A DNA stretch of 64,000 bases from Tetrastigma voinierianum (taxonomy: Eukaryota; Streptophyta; Magnoliopsida; Vitales; Vitaceae), in the NCBI GenBank assembly GCA_016808115.1, contig JAEQBH010003945.1, positions 1 through 64,000 of the forward strand, written 5' to 3'. Position 1 is the stretch's first letter. Each line of letters begins with the position of its first letter. Shown piece after piece: positions 10,410-20,889 of this stretch. The position numbers were made by a program, and so were the translations under genes. The notes beneath the pieces are model-generated. The model was given only the letters and a program-made list of their open reading frames with translations, was not told the origin of the DNA and did not search any database.

Positions 10410-11477
10410 TGTTATTCGCTTGCTCTATATAATAGCAGAACAAACAAATCATATGAGACAAACAAATAACACGTTTAATCAAAGCAGGTTTAGGAACGCC
10501 TATATCGGTATACATGAGGAATTGTTTGCGGGAAAAATAAAATAAAATTAAGCAACCAGTTAAAACCCCTTGTTTTGCATATCAAGTCTTCGATTGGACC
10601 ACAATCTCCTTAAAGCAAAATATTGCCTTAGCAGTGGTCCTTGAGTTGGCAGTCGTCTCCCATGATGAAATGATCTCCCTAACGGTTCCTTTTTTTTTTT
10701 TTTTTAGGTACGGAACGTTTGCAAATCAAGTCTTGTGTTAGACACAATCTCCTTAAGACAAATATTGCCCTCGCAGTGGTGCTTTGAGTTATTGGCAATT
10801 TGTCTCCCAGGATGAAATGATCTCCCAACAGTAAGAAAGCACTTCCTTTTTTTTTTGCTGTTGAACCAGAACTGTGCAGAGTTAGTCTCTCAAAATGAAT
10901 GAATGAATATGAATGAGTGATTGTGTGGCTTATATATAGACCTTCTCATGAATGTTCGGTACAGTCATGAAGCTTGGGGATGGGTCGCTATACATTTTGT
11001 TCCTTGAGCGAACGGACACGATCGTGTCTAGCTGGGAGAAAGGCAGCTTTAGTCCAATGGTAAGCTCGCCCATCATGAAAAATGTTAGCTCCAAACCGGG
11101 CCCGGCTCGGTGCGGGGCGGGACGGCAGCGCGCGTGGTGAAAAAAGCATGAGCTAGGTCCTCCCCTTCCTGGCCCAGGGTGCCTTGGGACGGAGGCAACT
11201 GAGTGGGTGTATATATACCACTTTAAAGTCTTGTTCCCGTCAAGATGTAAGGCCAGCTTTCCTGGCTTAAACCTTTAGTTACCATTTTCAAGGGGTGATG
11301 TTTGGAGGCAATTTCTAATTCACTCCTTAATGGTTTTGAGCAACTCAATATATAATATTTATCTCCTCATGGAGGAGAACACATTCCCATGTGGACCAGA
11401 AAGAGTTTAACTGGGACCCATTGTAATTTTAGCTCAAAGATAGCTAATTTATTGTGCTCAAACCCATTTTTCTAACA
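10410..11477 (-). repeat. Copia 3' LTR (left copy)
   Basis: Aligns with 16407-17321, for example at the shared CTCCTCATGGAG and CACATTCCC..ATGTGGACC segments. A TATA-like TATATATA near 10932-10939 recurs at 16795-16802. The region holds short T runs near 10690 and 10845. Length about 1.07 kb against 0.92 kb for the other copy. Confidence 0.88.
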
Positions 11478-11495
11478 ATCCCCCACATGAATGAA
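11478..11495 (-). other. Copia polypurine tract
   Basis: The plus strand reads ATCCCCCACATGAATG; on the element strand this is a G-rich purine tract directly before the TGTTAG of the 3' LTR. Confidence 0.75.
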
Positions 11496-12074
11496 ATTGA
11501 TTGAAATTAATGCAAATGACATGCTGACACTAAGAGAGAGTTCAGTTGGAAATTTTCTGTATAGAGGAAGGTAGCTTATGGCCTTGAACCTTCCCTTGTG
11601 CAATGCTATTGGGGTTACTGATTGATCAGTGAACATGATGTCTTGAACTATTCAATCATTTGTGTAAACCCTAGACAATAGCATTCCGCAGCGAGAATCT
11701 TTCTGACAGGTTGGTTCTCACGATTGTGTTCATTTTGGCCCTGAACAATTCTTGGTTTCATGAGTGCTCCTAGAGAATTTAGCCTTTATCATTCTCATAG
11801 AACCGGCCCAGTTCTCACTCACATAGGTGACTTCTTATGGAAGGTATTCTGCTATACCCACTTTTCTTTGGCAAGATATGAATCATTAAAGCGCGGCTTA
11901 CCACCTTTCAATGGTGCGAGCATCACTAATACGATTATAGAAGACGGTAGGAATTTCTTCTCACATTAGTGATCTTGATGAGTCACCCTGAAATTAGGTT
12001 GTCCGCACCGCCTAGATCTTGGGATCTCCAATCAGCTAGGTTGGGTTGTCATTCTGGCGACTCTTTAGTGTATA
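11496..12074 (-). other. Copia 3' untranslated segment
   Basis: About 580 bases between the end of pol and the purine tract. No protein signal was found. A short plus-strand frame at 11760-11969 shows no family features. Confidence 0.55.
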
Positions 12075-12545
12075 GGCTTTAAACCCATTCCCCTCGATGA
12101 TTTACTTGCTCTCTGGTCAAACCTTTGGTTAACGGATCCGCAATGTTCTCTTTTGACCTTATGTATTCAATGGTCATAATACCATTAGAGAGAAGTTGTC
12201 TTACGGTATTATGTCTTCGACGAATATGTTAAGACTTACCGTTATATATATGGCTCGTGTTCATCACGATTGACTATCGCAATGAATGCAGATAGCAGCA
12301 CAAGTTGTGGCCATATTGGAATATCTTCTAAGAAATGACGAAGCCACTCTGCTTCTTCACCAGCTTTATCTAGTGCAATAAACTCAGATTCCATCGTGGA
12401 TCTAGCAATGCACGTTTGCTTAGAAGATTTCCAAGACACCGCTCCACCACTAAGTGTAAATAGATAGCCACTTGTGGACTTTGAGTCTTTGGTGTAAGAT
12501 ATCCACTGGCACACAATATCCTTCAAGTACTCGCTGATATTTTGA
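12075..12545 (-). pseudogene. Copia RNase H domain
   Basis: A well-kept frame at 12242-12526 contains WISYTKDSKSTSGYLFTLSG, then GAVSWKSSKQTCIARSTMES and EFIALDKAGEEAEWLRHFLE, which are hallmark copia RNase H segments; the catalytic E lies in the STMESEF(I/V)AL stretch. Downstream in another frame, near 12080-12235, follow HIRRRHNTVRQLL and SKENIADPLTKGLTREQV, the typical C-terminal end of the polyprotein. The enzyme degrades the RNA strand during reverse transcription. A frame change near 12242 separates the two parts, so the gene is broken. Confidence 0.92.
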
Positions 12546-13445
12546 GTAGGTGCAACTATAGTTTTGGGTGTATTTCAAATACCTCAAAACTCTAACTATT
12601 GCCTTCCAAAATGGTCCGGACTGATTACTTATCTACCTAACGACAACGTAGTTATGTCTGATCGGTACAATTCATGACATACATCAAGCTACCACCGTTT
12701 TTGTGCATATTCTTGTTAGAAAGGCATTTGCCATTATTTTTGGATAAATGTACATTTACATCTACAAGTGTTCTCATTGGACTACTATCATTTTGTTTAA
12801 ATTTCTTGAGAATTTTCTCGATGTAATGTGATTGAGATAATATTAGTCCATCTGATGTTTTAGAGATCTTTATCCTAAGTGTAACATCAGCAAATACCTT
12901 AAGTCTTTCATGTCAAACTTATTGCTGAACATTTTGATGGTAGTTTTACCGACTTCACATACCCATAATGATTATATATCAACATAGAGACAACAATGAC
13001 AAAATCCACGTCATGTTCTCGCATATACATTTGTCACACTCGCTAGATTTTGAATCCATTTGTCATTACACTGCCAAATTTCTCATATCACGCATTGGTG
13101 CTTGCTTTAATCCATAAAGCGGGATTTAACAAGCCGACAAACTTTCTTTTCGACTGAACAACCTTCTGCCTGCTCCACGTAGATTTCTTCATCTAAGTCA
13201 CCATTTACAAAGCCGCTCCATTTGATGTATCTCAAGATTGTGTATAACCTAATATTTATTAACATTCAATGGATGATATTCTGTTATGTGAATAGGTATC
13301 AAAATAGTCCAAGCCTTCTTTTTTCCTTTGTAACTTTGATAATTCAATTTGGCTTATATTTATCAATAGATCCATTCGCCATTTTCTTCTTTGAATATCC
13401 ATTTATATCCTAGAGGTTTTGAACCCGGTGTGGAAGATCCACTAG
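12546..13445 (-). pseudogene. Copia reverse transcriptase
   Basis: Lies between integrase and RNase H in the copia order. The palm segment with the YVDD-type motif is expected near 12960-13000, where the minus strand still reads an MLIY.HYG-like remnant of the (Y/F)VDDMLI(F/Y)G pattern. The usual segments around it (connection region near 12550-12900) can be followed with many frame changes. No long open frame remains. The call rests on position and on these partial matches. Confidence 0.7.
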
Positions 13446-14620
13446 TTCCTATGTATGATTTTGCAAGATGGATCTACTATCGCTTATAGCCTCTTTCCAA
13501 TATGGAGTCAGGTTCGACATAGCTTCCTGCAAAGCTTTGAGGCTCATCTTCTAACAAATACGTTAGAAAATCGAATTCAAAATATTTTGACGTTTCTAGT
13601 TCTTTGTTGCGCTCTAGGTTCATCATCATCTTGTTAGCCTGACCATCGCTCATTGCAAAGATCATGAGTTCCTTTTTACTTGAGTTCGACTCTTGTGTGG
13701 ATTTTTAAGGAAATACATTGTCAAAGAAAGATGCATTCCTTGATACGATAATAGTATTGTCATGCATATCGATACTGATTTATAACTGAAAACGATATGC
13801 ACTACTATTATGGTATATCCAATGAAAGCTCACAATCAATCGTTTTGGTCCTATTTAACCTTTTAGGTATAGGTACACTACTCTTTAGCCAAACACCCTC
13901 ATACTTTTAAGTATTTGTAAGAAGGTCTTCGACCTTCCAACCTCGTAGTTTACTGGTTTTCTTGTGAGGTATTCTGCTGAGAATATAATTTATGAAAGAA
14001 TTGTTTCCCCCCATAAATTCTTTTTGAGGTAATCCAACTTAATAGTAATGCATTCATCATTTCTTTAAAGTTATGTTCTACGCTCAGCAACCCCTTTAAG
14101 CCGAGGTGAATAAGGTGCAGAGTTTGTGTATTATATCATGTTGTGAACAAATCACCAAAAGGTGCTCATATTCACCTTACCTCTATCACTTTTACTAATC
14201 TTGATTTTCTACCGGGTTGGTTCTCCACCTCATTCTTGAAATTGTTAAAAAATCTCCAGTCGTCATCTTACTTCTCAATAGGGTAAACATAATATCTTAT
14301 GCAATCATCAATTAATGTAAGAAATTACCACCTCTCAGGCTGGAATAAATTTCAGATCACGTATATCCGAATGTATTAATTCTAGATGTTCACTACTTCT
14401 TTCTTCAATTGATTGGTTAAAGTTCTTGTAAGTTTAGATTCCACACAAATCTCACATTTATGATTTGGATCTATTTGAAATTTAGGCAAACATTCCATAT
14501 TAATTAACTGCGTAAACGATCATATAATTAACATGTCCTAGTCTACCATGCCACACATTTGAAGATTCAAGCATATAAGCAGAAGACGTGTTCTTATTAT
14601 TGATATTCTTAATAGGAGGT
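13446..14620 (-). pseudogene. Copia integrase
   Basis: The N-terminal zinc-binding segment is visible near 14525-14600, reading SSAYMLESSNVWHGRLGHVN, the gag_pre-integrase pattern with the conserved histidines, followed by fragments of the C.(I/V)C knuckle near 14460. The catalytic core should lie at about 13900-14350 and the C-terminal part near 13450-13800; frame changes are dense there. An open frame at 13477-13665 lies in the linker between integrase and RT. The protein would insert the cDNA. Confidence 0.7.
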
Positions 14621-14689
14621 ATAACAATCATTACATTCATTTTGAAGAGCCCATTTGCTCATGTACCTCTTCCCCACATACATCCCATT

Positions 14690-15010
14690 TTTGGTGAGGA
14701 TGAAGTTGTTTGAGACAAACACCAACTTTCAAGCCTCTACTAAACAATGATCCCGTATGATTATGATTCTCTTTTCAATTTCTGGCACATGCAACATCAT
14801 TGAGAGTAAGTTCCTTGCCCGATGTCATCTTCAATACTACCTTCCTTGGCCTTCAACTCGAAGAAGAGGAGTTGCCCATAAAGAGTCGTTTCTCCATTAT
14901 CTATGCTCAAGTACATGTAGGTTTCTCATTTAATTTTTTTTTTCTTTGATGAGAAACATCTTCTCGTCTCTGAGCAAACATGACGAGTAGCCCTTGTGTC
15001 CACCCACCAT
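14690..15010 (-). pseudogene. Copia aspartic protease
   Basis: The minus strand near 14975-15045 reads VNFIGSN and then WWVDTRATRHVC. Plant copia proteases have WxxDxG(A/C)(T/S)xH here, so the glycine of the catalytic D-T-G is replaced by arginine. The rest of the domain continues in other frames toward 14700, with LLFFELKAKEG and IEDDIGQGT. The enzyme would cut the gag-pol polyprotein. The changed catalytic glycine and the frame changes indicate loss of function. Confidence 0.8.
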
Positions 15011-15209
15011 TCCTCGGTATTGCTACCAATGAAGTTCACCTCGAAGACTACGACTGAGAGGTTCATGTCTGAGACATCGTCTACTTCACCACATTGGCTC
15101 GAGGCGTTTCTTCTTCGACTCTCGTTCGGGGACTATGACATTAGCTCTAGCACTGTCTCTGTCATGGTACGCCATAGCACTTTGCCTTGGAACTTTTTCG
15201 TATGACCTT

Positions 15210-15910
15210 CCTTGACCGTACATTATGCTTCCTCTTCTTGTTATTGTGGGAGGTTTGCCTCATTCCACAACATTGGCCTGGGATTCCATGATGGCCTTGC
15301 TCGCCTTCTTCTCGTATGTGCACCTACAGGTCTTCCCCTATTCTCGCCCCTCACGATCAAGTCTTCAAGTTTTATTTCCTTCCGCTTATGCTTTAGGTGG
15401 CTCTGGATTCTTTCCATAGTGGTAAGTACTTCCAATAATTGCAGCCACTTGAAGGATTCACTGAGATATTTCATCCCTCTCACATGTATGTCATGAATCA
15501 CTCAGATCTTTGGTCCGCTATCACTGCGCTTGAATAAAGCATCTTGTAGTTCAGGAATTTTCCCACTACAAACTTCTGAGCCCCGCATCCCCGCCTCGGT
15601 ACTTTATCCAAGGATTTCCACAGTTCTTTTGCAATATTGAAGGTGCAATACACATTATGCTGTGTTGTCTGTTCATTCAAGAGGTAGTTATGATTAATAA
15701 GAAATCAACATGCTTCCATGCTTCCACAGCAACAACCTCTTGAAGGAAACGAGCCAAATTCAAGGTGGTCATATAGAACAGTACCTTGTTGCCACCTTGA
15801 ATTATGTCTCCATTAAACTTTGCTTCTCTCCATGACTCACAAATATCGGGCACCATAACATGCGTTGAGGAGGCACCGCGCAGAGCGTAATCAATAGTCA
15901 TTCTACTCAA
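15210..15910 (-). pseudogene. Copia gag (UBN2-type)
   Basis: Three overlapping minus-strand frames (15677-15910, 15498-15680, 15241-15501) follow one another, joined by frame changes at 15678 and near 15500. They carry successive parts of a copia gag: EAKFNGDIIQGG, VLFYMTTLNLARFLQE, AWKHVDFLL; then VYCTFNIAKELWKSLDK and FVVGKFLNYKML; then YLSESFKWLQLLE, KHKRKEIKLEDLIVR. These match the UBN2/retrotransposon gag family found in many plant copia elements. A zinc knuckle is expected at about 15060-15200 but is not clear. The first Met in frame is at 15910; the true start may lie slightly upstream. Confidence 0.9.
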
Positions 15911-16406
15911 CCTAATTTTATCTCAACAAAGATATTAAAATTAAAATATGATTTTATAAATTTCGTTTGGGTAAAATAACAAAGATAAAGCAAACAGATA
16001 CTACTTAAGTAAATAACAATGTAATCCGAAAAATAATATCGAAGAAAACAAGGTAAGATGTTCTGTAATTTGCATAAACTGCATTAGATTTAAAGATATT
16101 GAATTTAAAAATTGAACTAATTCTCGAGCACTTAAAAACGTAAATAGCGTAACTAAACAATATTAAAATTAATTGGAACCAAAACTCAGACTAATCAACA
16201 CGTAACTATAGTGTATATTTAAAATACATAAATACAGTGCAGTAGTTCTATATTCCAGAACTGATATGTAAATTTAAAATAAAATAAATACAGTGCAATT
16301 GTTCTATATTCCAGAACTGATATGTATAATAAAATAAATACAATGCAGTGGTTCTATATTCCAGAACTGATATGTATATTTAAAATAAAAATATTTGTCT
16401 TAAGAC
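15911..16406 (-). other. Copia 5' leader
   Basis: An A+T-rich leader between gag and the 5' LTR (element orientation is right to left). The primer-binding site should touch 16406 but I cannot recognise one. The notable content is the tandem repeat at 16228-16388. Confidence 0.6.
16228..16388. repeat. Tandem repeat, about three units of 50-56 bp
   Basis: Units start near 16228, 16284 and 16334 with ATAAATAC(A)(G/A)TGCA. Each contains GTTCTATATTCCAGAAC, an inverted repeat with GTTCT/AGAAC arms, then TGATATGTA. It sits in the copia leader just inside the 5' LTR. Confidence 0.88.
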
Positions 16407-17321
16407 TGTTAAACACTAGCTCCATATAATATCGAACGGAACAGATTCTATGGAGACTAACAATCGAACACGTTTAATCAAAACGCTTGCGTAATCCTAT
16501 ATCAAGTGTGTATATAAGGGAATTGTTTGTAGGAAAACAGAATAAAATTAAAGCAACCGCTTGGAACCTGCTGGTGTGATCGCGTCTTATGTCGGGACAC
16601 AATGTGTTCAAGACAAATATTGTCCTCGCAGCGGTGCTTCGTTACCGCAATTGCCTCCCAGATGAAAATGATCTCCAACAAAAGAAGAAAGCACTCCTTT
16701 TTTTGGCTGTCGAACTAGAACTGTGCAAAACTCAGTCTCTCAAAACGAATGAATGAATATGAGAGGATGAATTTGAATGAGTGATTGTGTGGCTTATATA
16801 TAGACTTGCTCATGACCGGCCCGAAGATAAACTTCATGAAGTTTTGGGGGATGGGTCATGTTCGTTTCGTTTCATGGCAATGCACCGCGCTTCATTGCGG
16901 AGAAGACGCCAAACCAATGGTAACTCACGCTGTCGTAAAAATGCTAGCTCCGGGAATCACCCGGGCTACGGGCGGTAACGCCGTAGAACCAAGCATGGAC
17001 CAGGTCCTCCCCTTCCAAACCTGTGCCCTTGGGGCCCATACCCAACTACATGTAGTGTATATACCTTAAAGCTCCAGACCTATCCAGATGTGGGACATAA
17101 GCTTTTTCACGAGCTTAAACCTTTAGTTACCATTCAATGAGTCAATGTTTGCAATTTCTAATTCACCTTAATGGTTTTAACCAACCTAATATATAATATT
17201 CATCTCCTCATGGAGAGAAACACATTCCCCATGTGGACCCATCGAAAATAGTTTCAGGGGACCCATTGTAATTTTAGTCTGATAACTTAATTATTTAGCT
17301 CTCAAACCCATTTTTCCAACA
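16407..17321 (-). repeat. Copia 5' LTR (right copy)
   Basis: Starts TGTTAAACAC on the plus strand and ends CCAACA; aligns with 10410-11477. On the element strand the TATA-like TCTATATATAAGCC near 16790-16803 would be the core promoter. Confidence 0.87.
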
Positions 17322-18257
17322 AAGAGAATTCCCATTTAATTGCATATCTAATCTTATATTTTTTCTTTCATATTTGTACTTTGCAAACAATTAGTAAATA
17401 ATTCATGTTTTGCTTGGAACAATTAATATTTATATGCAATGTCTCTAATTTTTTTCTAATGTACTCATCAACTTGTTTTAATCCATCTTTTGTTAATTAA
17501 ATTTAAAATATGTGCACAACAACATACGTGGAAATAATTTTGCATGATCCTCTTTTTATTTACAAAATCTTTAATCTTTTGTATTACTACATCATTATTT
17601 AGAAGCATTATCTAATGTTATTGTAAATATTTTATCACGAATACCAAATCTGTTCTCATCATTTATTAAAGTTTGAGTATATTTTTACCACTATGTATAT
17701 TTATTGTTTAAATGAAACTATTCTTTTATTTAACATCCATTCACTATCTATATAATGAGCAGTAATACATAAAAAGCTTCTATGCATTAAAGATGTCCAA
17801 ATATCAGATGTTAAACAAATTTTTCCTTCAAAATTTGCAAAATATTTTTTAAAATTTTCTTCGTTTTGTAATTTTTTCATAATACCTCTTTAACAGTATT
17901 TCCAAACCAACCTTTGAATTGAGGATTAATCAATGTTTGAATTGTTTCTGAATATTCATGAGTTTCCATCATATTAAAAGGTTGTTCAGTTCTTATTATG
18001 TAATCAAACATTTCTTCAAGACACGAAGACTCATCATAAGAGAAAAAATTTAAATTTCAACATTCGTCTTTACCTAATTACATATAATTTCTAATATCTA
18101 TATTATGCTTAGTTTTACACTATTCATTATGTCTTTTTAGATGACTTTTGCCCGAATTTGATCCACCACTAAGAAGTTTGCTACAAATTTTACATTTTGC
18201 TTTTATTTCTTTTTTATTATTTTCTAAAATTATTTCTATTCTATCAAAAAATTTCAT
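17322..18257 (-). pseudogene. hAT transposase, N-terminal part with BED zinc finger (segment 1 of 3)
   Basis: The minus strand starts near 18257 with MKFFDRIEIILE. A BED-type zinc finger follows at about 18120-18215: CKICSKLL, then SHLKRHN (C-x2-C and H-x3-H). Next come LEEMFDYIIRTEQPFNMMET and NPQFKGWFGNTV near 17890-18020, and GKICLTSDIWTS near 17800-17830, which carries the first acidic residue of the RNase H-like core. DNASNND appears near 17595-17625 (second acidic region), then KIKDFVNKKRIMQNYFHV and CCAHILNL near 17515-17580. The order is that of plant hAT transposases. The gene runs on at 10409 after the copia insertion. Several stops and frame changes are present. Confidence 0.92.
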
Positions 18258-18676
18258 ATATTTAAATCAAATTTTTGTTTAATGATGCATGGACTAGAAG
18301 AAGATGCATACAATGGTCCATATTAAAATTATTAATTAACATATACTAAAAATTGAATCAAAATAAAATGTAACAAACAAATAAAGAAATGTAAAGGTGG
18401 GAGAAAATATTACTCAATTGGAGATCTGAGTCAAATTTTTGAAATCTAATTATTGGAGTCACCAATGCTTGATTTGCAATTTTGCACCACCACAATATAA
18501 ATGAATATAAAGAAGTGAAGAACAATGGAAGAAAAATGCAAGTATTAAAGAACGTGAGAGAAAATTGAGTGAACTTGTGAAAGAAAATGAGAAATTAAAA
18601 GACTAATTTGATGAAATGTTAAACAAAATGTGTGGTGTACGAGAGAAAAAAGGTTAGGAAAAAAAAATGGAATGTT

Positions 18677-18698
18677 CCAACGGTCACATGACCATTGG
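18677..18698. repeat. Palindrome copy 1 (CCAACGGTCA arm)
   Basis: CCAACGGTCA-CA-TGACCATTGG: a 22-base palindrome with one mismatch. A perfect version lies at 18752-18773. Confidence 0.85.
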
Positions 18699-18751
18699 GA
18701 AGGGAGGAGAAATGGAGAAGGACAATGTTGAGGAAAGGGTGGGGTGTTCCA

Positions 18752-18773
18752 CCAACGGTCACATGACCGTTGG
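18752..18773. repeat. Palindrome copy 2, perfect arms
   Basis: CCAACGGTCA-CA-TGACCGTTGG. Perfect ten-base arms around a two-base centre, 75 bases after copy 1. Confidence 0.9.
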
Positions 18774-18946
18774 AAAGGAAGAGGGGGCCTGGCTGGAGGG
18801 GAAGGGAGAAGGGTGGGAGAGAAGAGGGGGAGGCGGTATGAGAGGAGAGGAAAGCAGGGCAAAAGGGCGGGCCGAGAAGGGAAGTGAGAGAGAGGGAGGA
18901 GGCAAGGCGCCGTGAAGGAAGGGAGAGGGAGAGATGAGAGAGGGTG

Positions 18947-20766
18947 TGTGACGGCCCAAAATCGGGAGTCCCGTGACAACCCATTAACCCGCGCAATAAT
19001 CGTGGGATGCCTGCAACCCACCACTCATGAAAATTCCGCAGAGTCCCTTTGTACAGGAGTCAATTTAAATACAACCTGTCCCAAACAGTTTACAATGACC
19101 GTTAATGTGGTCCACATGCGAGTAAAATACCTGGCCACTGGGCCCTCGTGATCAATACTCACACAAAATATCCCAACCAAATATATGGTTCAAGAGTTTT
19201 ACATTACTTAATTCAACATATATTAAAATTTTACAATTTAATACATGTTATACAAAAACTACATCACCAAAGCCACAATCCGCTTTCAAAAAACGCGGCT
19301 CAGCGAAGGCCGTCTCTCGCGGCACTCCCGCACCTTAAATGGTGATCCTCGACAGTGGTGAGCAAAGCCCAAGAGATAATTTCCTACATGGGTTACTCCC
19401 ACCTGGCGCACATGTCATGGCGGAAACAATCACATTCAGCAATTACATGAACTCATTTGAATGTCTACATGACTGATCCATGTCCCGAGTTTCTACCGAC
19501 CCACATATGCCCAGCCGAATGCGAGTAAATATCCAGCTTTCAAACAAAAGCTTTTTGTTCTCGAAAATCACTACTGAATTTCTGGGTGAAATACATCGAC
19601 TACCGTGAATTGGCCGGATATCCCGAACAATTTCGCGGGTCCGGCCCGAGATGAACTGCTTGACAACTCTCCAAGGCAATTCTTCGAAAATCTTATGTCA
19701 AATCTTTCACAAACATTTCGTTTCTTTCCAATTTCATGTCATGCACTCACACCTAATATTCTAGAATGCCCCAGTGCATATGGAATGCATGATGCCAATC
19801 CCAAAACATTCATGCTAATATATTCACATGCATATATATTAACATAATTAAATCACATAAATCATGTTATGCAAATTCACCATCAATAACACCAAAATTA
19901 GCTCACATGGGCTAATTAACAAACACAAGCAATTCATTTTGAATCACTTAACATCATAAAAATCATACCAAAAATCACATCACTATTCACATTAACAGTG
20001 AAACCCTCGGGTTGGCACTGTTCACGGCCACCAAATTTGGGATTTTCTCCACTCGGTTCAAAGGTTTTGAGATCGAATTTACGCTAAATCCGTTTCCTTA
20101 GAATATCCCTAACCATAAAACATGGCTCTAGCCAAAGAAGATCACAAGCAGGGAAAAGATCCCTACCTCTTGGAGTTGTCGGAACTCCACCAAATCAGTG
20201 TCCATGCGTAGCTCTCGCCACGTAGATCGACTTTGCTTCTTGCTCCGTCGAGAACCGACGGTCCGAATGGCCGAAAATCTAGAGAGAAGGAGCTCTCTCT
20301 CTCTCTGTAAATGAAAACCCTCACCACGCCCATATTCCAAATCCACGCAGACGCTTTGTGCCTAGCGAAGCAGAAGATGAACACTCACCATCTTTTCGTC
20401 TTATTATCACAATTCCAATAATTCTCACTAGTGTCCGTTTTCTTGATTTTATCTGGCACACCCGGCCATTCATTTCCATCAACTCTCTAGTCTTACAACA
20501 TGTGTCATAAGAGTACATGCAGTAGGTGAGTTTTGTCACATCACATGTGTCTCAAACCCGTTTTACATCACCTGACACCCAGTGCCTCGAAAAACGTGAA
20601 ATTCCGAGTGTCTCAGAATTCAACGAAATTCGACGTGGTAGCTAGATTTTACGAGATGATTCCAATCAGAGTTCGGTTTTCATTATCCTGAGATCTTAAA
20701 ATTTTGATTTTACCTCAAATGACCATTTTACCATTTTTCATAATATATTGTCTTTCTGGTCTTACA
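18947..20766 (-). repeat. 3' LTR of gypsy B/C
   Basis: On the plus strand it starts TGTGACGGCCC and ends GGTCTTACA. It matches 32367-33885 (the truncated 5' LTR), both F LTRs and, inverted, the A LTRs. It carries the conserved block near 20630-20700 and the hairpin GGGAAAAGATCCC/TACC near 20150-20166. Confidence 0.88.
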
Positions 20767-20790
20767 TTCTCCCTCTTAAAAGGAATTTCA
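20767..20790 (-). other. Polypurine tract of gypsy B/C
   Basis: The plus strand TTCTCCCTCTTAAAAGG abuts the LTR end; on the element strand it is a purine run directly before TGTAAG. Confidence 0.75.
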
Positions 20791-20889
20791 ATTCCGAAAT
20801 TCTGTATTAACACACCTAATCACATGCATATGCAACGTGCACTCCATACCATGCATGTAAACTCAGTCACGGCGTATTAAACGACCAAA

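Larger units (their letters stand above)
10410..17321 (-). mobile_element. Ty1/copia LTR retrotransposon (decayed), inserted in the hAT gene
   Basis: LTRs at both ends (10410-11477 and 16407-17321) frame a minus-strand pol with the copia order gag, protease, integrase, RT, RNase H. Both LTRs start TGTT and end AACA. AAGA flanks both sides (10406-10409 and 17322-17325), consistent with a 5-bp duplication that has lost one base. The insertion point falls inside the hAT core, in the reading KWEF|SYL, which corresponds to the W.STYL motif of hAT transposases. Copia is therefore younger than the hAT. Confidence 0.88.
18258..18946. other. 5' flank of the hAT gene, with purine-rich segment
   Basis: No coding signal. 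The first 400 bases are A+T-rich and would hold the hAT promoter and 5' UTR. From 18655 to 18946 the plus strand is strongly purine-rich (GGAGG/GAAGG runs), which produces long but meaningless minus-strand frames. Two palindromes with CCAACGGTCA arms lie inside it. The gypsy B LTR begins directly after. Confidence 0.6.

Noticed and set aside
18545..19024. A 159-codon minus-strand proline/leucine/serine-rich frame
   Set aside because: Produced by a purine-rich strand (GGAGG/GAAGG runs) read in reverse, and it crosses the border into the gypsy B LTR.
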